A stretch of 64,000 nt of DNA from Panaeolus papilionaceus (Eukaryota > Basidiomycota > Agaricomycetes > Agaricales). How positions within the stretch are numbered: position 1 is the stretch's first letter; each line of letters starts with the position of its first letter. The stretch spans positions 1,612,001 to 1,676,000 of the forward strand of contig JADNRZ010000001.1 of assembly GCA_015501605.1 (NCBI GenBank), given 5' to 3'. The position numbers and the translations under genes are program-made. The notes below the pieces were generated by a model that did not search any database, had not been told where the DNA came from, and saw only the letters and a list, made by a program, of their open reading frames with translations. Shown here in pieces: positions 60,620 to 64,000 of this stretch.

Positions 60620-62977
60620 CTATATCCAGCCAATAGAACGAAAAACAATGAGCACAAGCAGTGTCCAAAGGAGGCTCAATACTAGCTTGGCAGACGGAGA
60701 GGGGATTCGCTGAGTGGCCATGGTTCGGGTGGTCGTCTGTACTCCTTCACTTGTGTCCTCCTCTGCTCCCTCTCCTGGACTAGACAACTGTTGATCTTGC
60801 AGGGACGTTTCTCTATCCCTCCTCCGCAACAAATTACCGCCAAACAACAAGAAAAGGAGCCTAAAAGCCAGGGTGATCACACACTCCGCTGCCCACACAG
60901 CCCACCCGACAACGCTCATCCATGACCACCAGACCGACCACAAGACGTTATAGTGTAAATTGAAAGCGCTAATACCATACCAGTTATTCCCGAGCTGTTT
61001 TATCCAGTGTGTAACCACGAGGAGCCGCAGGCGCGCGCTCCGAATAGGAAGAAGTTTGGCTTTTTCTTGATCATCAATAGGGAGAAGATGGGCAATCCAG
61101 AAGGAAAAGGAGTCGGGATCTGTAGGCATAGGTGGAAGATTTTCAGCGTAACGTTGGACGACCCAAGGAGCGGCTCCTCGCTGGAGACGCTCAACGAATG
61201 CTCTGCACATAGCCATGAGCTCCTCGTTTGTAGGTTGATTGGCATGTGTGCGAGGCGGGGGAGTTTGTTGACCCTGTCCTTGATCTTGCAGAGGATCCAG
61301 TGCCGGAGCATCGCTCCGACTTTCGAGGGTAGGTGCTTGAGCGGGCTCTGAAGACGCGGCGCTATCGGCTGCGTCCGTGGATGGTACTTCTGTAGAAGTA
61401 GAAGATGGCGTTGAATCGCCACCCTGAGGACCCGAATCACTGTTGTGGTTCTCTCTTGGGTCGGAATCGGACAGTGAGTCCAGGGGTTCGCTAAGATGCT
61501 CGTCCTCTTCATTTGCGAAGAGGATTTCATCGACTAGGTGTGTCTCGGCAAGGTCGTCCGCATAATCATCAATCCTGACAAAGAAAATCAACAAACGGAA
61601 GGTTGAGAGGGAGGAGCGCGATAGGGGGAATAGCCGAGTGGGCAACACTCACATTTCGACGCGTGCAACGTGGTAGCCGTCCATAGTCCCCCATTCCAGT
61701 ACTCTGAATCTACGCGATCCCCAAAGAGTTACGAGGCTTCTACCATCCGGTAACATCTGCACCTGGTGTATATCGAGCATTGTACCGTAGGCGGAAATGC
61801 CGCTTCCGTTCCGTGAGCGCATTACCATCCCAAAGCGTGGATTGGATGATTCGAGACAACGTCTGAGCATGAGACGATACCTGGGGTTGCATTTACTTAG
61901 TAAAGTGGTGTGGGTGTATGACTTGAGATATGACGGACCTGGGTTCAAAAAGGTGTAATGCTGCCGGCAAACCTGGAAAGCACAGATGGGAAACGAAGAT
62001 GGGAGTATTGAGACGTGCATTTCGCTCCTCTTCGCTCATCATTTGGTGTCGCTGGTTGTACTTGTCAGGGAAAGAAACTTGGACTAGATAAGAGGGTAAG
62101 ATGAAGACAAGAAGATAATATAGAAGGCGTGACTGACTGATAGAGCTAAGAGCTTGATTGACGGGTTGGTTCTGGAAGTAGGAGAAGTCTGGAAGGTTGT
62201 GTCTACATATAGGGCAATGGTTCGAGTGATCGAGAGAGCGATGAAGACACTTTGTGCAAAAAGTCTAAAGAGGCATTAAGATTATATGGTTCAGTCAAAA
62301 AGTGGAGAAATACTGACGTGTTGACAAGGGGTAGTAACGGGTTGATACAGCAGAGAATAACAAATATGACAGGTTAGTTCTTCAAAGAGCTTGGTAGAGA
62401 ACTCTTCGAGGATGGAATCTCTGTTGGGGTTATCGGGTATGATGGGGACATTTGGAGGGACGGTACGTTCATGAGCAGCCACGGCACGGAGATGATCTAG
62501 GAGCCCCTCTTCGGAGGGTATGGGTGTGTCATGGTTTCGCTTATGACGCTTCCTCGGTCTAGAAGTCAACAAATGCCGGGGGTCTATATTTTTGTTGTTG
62601 TTGTTGTCGTCGTCGTCAGTACCTGGGTCCGAGTCGAGGAATGGCTGGTCGAGACGAGCAGCTGTCCTTGCTGTAAGAGCTAGTACGTTGGATAGAGCAA
62701 CATCAGGATGATTTGTGTTGACAATAGCCTGAGGATGTGTATATGAGGGTGCTGGAGTGTACTGAACACGAGAAGTTGGTGGTATCCTTGGACGAGATGA
62801 TTCTTGTTTATTGCAAGCATCGACTGGACATGCGTATTGCCGTTGTTGGTGTTGTTGGTTAATATGAGATAAACAGATAGAATGACCGCAATAAAGAGTT
62901 ATTGGAGATATTGTTTGACGATAACATACAGGACAAAGTAATAAATGATGAATGGTGTTAGGTTGAAGGAGGGGCAT
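60620..62977 (-). CDS. RING-LON protein (LONRF-like) with C-terminal membrane segments
   Basis: About five exons (minus), start MPLLQPNTIHHLL. A first RING-like finger (CPVCYRQTISP, YCGHSICLSH, CPVDAC) is followed by a disordered Asp/Asn-rich linker. A classic C3HC4 RING comes next (CHICYSLLYQPV, CQH joined to TFCTKCLHRSL, HCPICR), then a LON substrate-binding domain (FEPRYRLMLRRCLE, GMVMRSRNG, GTMLDIHQVQ, RRFRVLEWG). After an acidic insert come the LON end (DSFSFWIAHLLPIDDQEKAKLL) and hydrophobic stretches VGWAVWAAECVITLAFRLLF and LVLSLLWTLLVLIVF that look like membrane spans. LONRF proteins act as ubiquitin ligases. The hydrophobic tail is unusual. The starts of this gene and the STB6-like gene lie 121 bases apart, head to head. 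Confidence 0.85.
62580..62615. repeat. trinucleotide repeat coding for Asn/Asp run in RING-LON
   Basis: GTT and GTC repeats on the plus strand encode the DDDDNNNN linker of the RING-LON protein on the minus strand. Confidence 0.75.
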
Positions 62978-63098
62978 TGTTGTTGATTAAATGATTCAGT
63001 ACTAAGTAGAGTTTTGTATTTAAAGCAATTCAAGAAATAATTGGGTTTCATGATCAAGTCCCTGGATCTATATTGTCACGTGAATTAAACCGATCTCT
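62978..63098. promoter_or_regulatory. 121-bp bidirectional promoter region
   Basis: Compact spacer between the RING-LON (minus) and STB6-like (plus) starts. AT-rich, with GTATTTAAAG (about 63016) and a CACGTG at 63077-63082. CACGTG is the E-box/CDEI word bound by basic helix-loop-helix factors. Confidence 0.45.
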
Positions 63099-64000
63099 AT
63101 GTCCAACTCTCAACAACAACTACTCATTCCACATAGCTCAAAGTGTCCTCCAGGTTTTATTTCAAAAAATAATTCAATAATTTTAGAAGAATACCAACTT
63201 TATGCCGTCGAGAAATGGATTGTAGACAGACCAAGGTGTTACCAATTGCTCGTCGTCTACACTGGTGATTCAACACACAAAATCACTGTCAATGCTATCG
63301 AACCAGAGCACAATGCAGTCGATCCAGATGCTCTTCGTCAAAAGGTCATTGCTACTCTGAGAGAGGATGGTGCAAAGCCAAAGCAGACTCCCCATGGTAT
63401 TCTTATGGCCACGTCTCTCGCTCATTTTCGTTCAGATTATACTATTGTTCATATTCCAAACGGTGACTTTGCATCTGCAAAGGACCAGCTATACGCCAAT
63501 ATTAACCTTCTTCGTATGGGTTGTAGTGGTAGGACTGCTCTAACTTTAGAAGAACCAAGGTATAATTCAGTTCTTCTCAACGTTTTATAGCCTTACATTA
63601 ACCATATGTTTAGCGACACAACCAAAGACAGATTCATCTCTGCCTACATGCTCCCAGAGACAACCTCTCATCCGACTCCTTTACCGACCTCAGCAGAGCA
63701 TCTCCCATTACCTCCGTTATTGACAGAATTATCCGCCTCCCCAACTCGTGCTCCTTCCAAACCAACTCAAATAGGTCTCGGAAGACCCTCACTAAACGTC
63801 AAATCCCCATCTAGTGGTCAACCTTCCCCCTCTGCTTCTTGGCGCGCTGGGGATCGCGACAAACACCCTCCTCCAAATAATAGCACTTCCTCTTTACCCA
63901 ACCCCCGTGCGTCTTATACGAAAACCAAAGAGAGAACGGCTTTTGTGGCGACAGTCCTCGAGCTTGTTAAACTAATTCAAGCAAGCCTCGCAATCTTCGG
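63099..64000 (+). CDS. STB6-like protein, N-terminal part (cut by window end)
   Basis: Start MSNSQQQLLIPHSS at 63099. The first exon runs to about 63560, where EEPR splices across a roughly 55-nt intron to SDTTKDRFISAY. The block EEYQLYAVEKWIVDRPR, then LVVYTGD and KITVNAIEP, matches the N-terminal domain of yeast Stb6 and Stb2, proteins found by their binding to the Sin3 corepressor. After it comes a Ser/Pro-rich disordered stretch (SPTRAPSKPTQIGLGRP). The frame is open at the window end (ELVKLIQASLAIFG), so the rest of the gene lies beyond. Confidence 0.7.

Overview
The window looks like nuclear DNA of a mushroom-forming basidiomycete (Agaricomycetes). Most genes carry several introns of about 50-60 nt with GT...AG ends. 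The protein types fit this group: a DUF7918 protein, an AA8-AA12-CBM1 pyranose dehydrogenase, a PX/DUF3818 protein and a DASH Spc19 subunit. There is also an intact Ty1/copia retrotransposon. I assembled gene models by hand by joining open reading segments at GT/AG sites in frame; no alignments or RNA data were available.

Layout. 1-1626: 3' end of an FG-repeat nucleoporin. 2.3-12.7 kb: two aldo-keto reductase copies, the first a clear pseudogene (2286-3592) and the second nearly intact (11258-12701). Between them lie an inverted pair of tRNA-like (SINE-like) repeats and a full copia element (4943-10537, coding on the minus strand) with matching 366-bp LTRs and a CACAC target duplication. 13.0-19.6 kb: an orphan gene, a NADAR-domain protein with a predicted myristoylation start, and a DUF7918 protein. 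19.6-22.3 kb: gene-poor, ending in a pyrimidine-rich leader. 22.3-25.3 kb: a three-RRM RNA-binding protein. 26.5-33.5 kb: a secreted beta-lactamase-fold hydrolase, a hotdog thioesterase, DASH Spc19, and a secreted AA8-AA12-CBM1 oxidoreductase.

34.3-39.9 kb is rich in mitochondrial functions: complex I assembly factor NDUFAF3, complex I subunit NDUFA8 and lipoate-protein ligase, with a ubiquitin-like orphan and a small membrane protein among them. 40.5-41.5 kb is an orphan. 43.3-64 kb is a dense housekeeping stretch: REEP/Yop1-like ER shaping protein, Mediator subunit 20, NDR-family kinase (Cbk1/Orb6 type), DEAD-box rRNA helicase Spb4, PX/DUF3818 lipid-binding protein, a cytochrome P450, a RING-LON protein with C-terminal membrane segments, and the start of an STB6-like gene cut by the window end.

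Several genes are paired head to head over short spacers (Med20/NDR kinase, UBL orphan/NDUFA8, PX/P450, RING-LON/STB6-like), which suggests shared promoters. I found no rRNA genes, complete tRNA genes or CRISPR arrays. The most unusual items are the NADAR protein, the aldo-keto reductase pair with a broken splice acceptor, the SINE-like inverted repeats, and the RING-LON protein with apparent membrane anchors.
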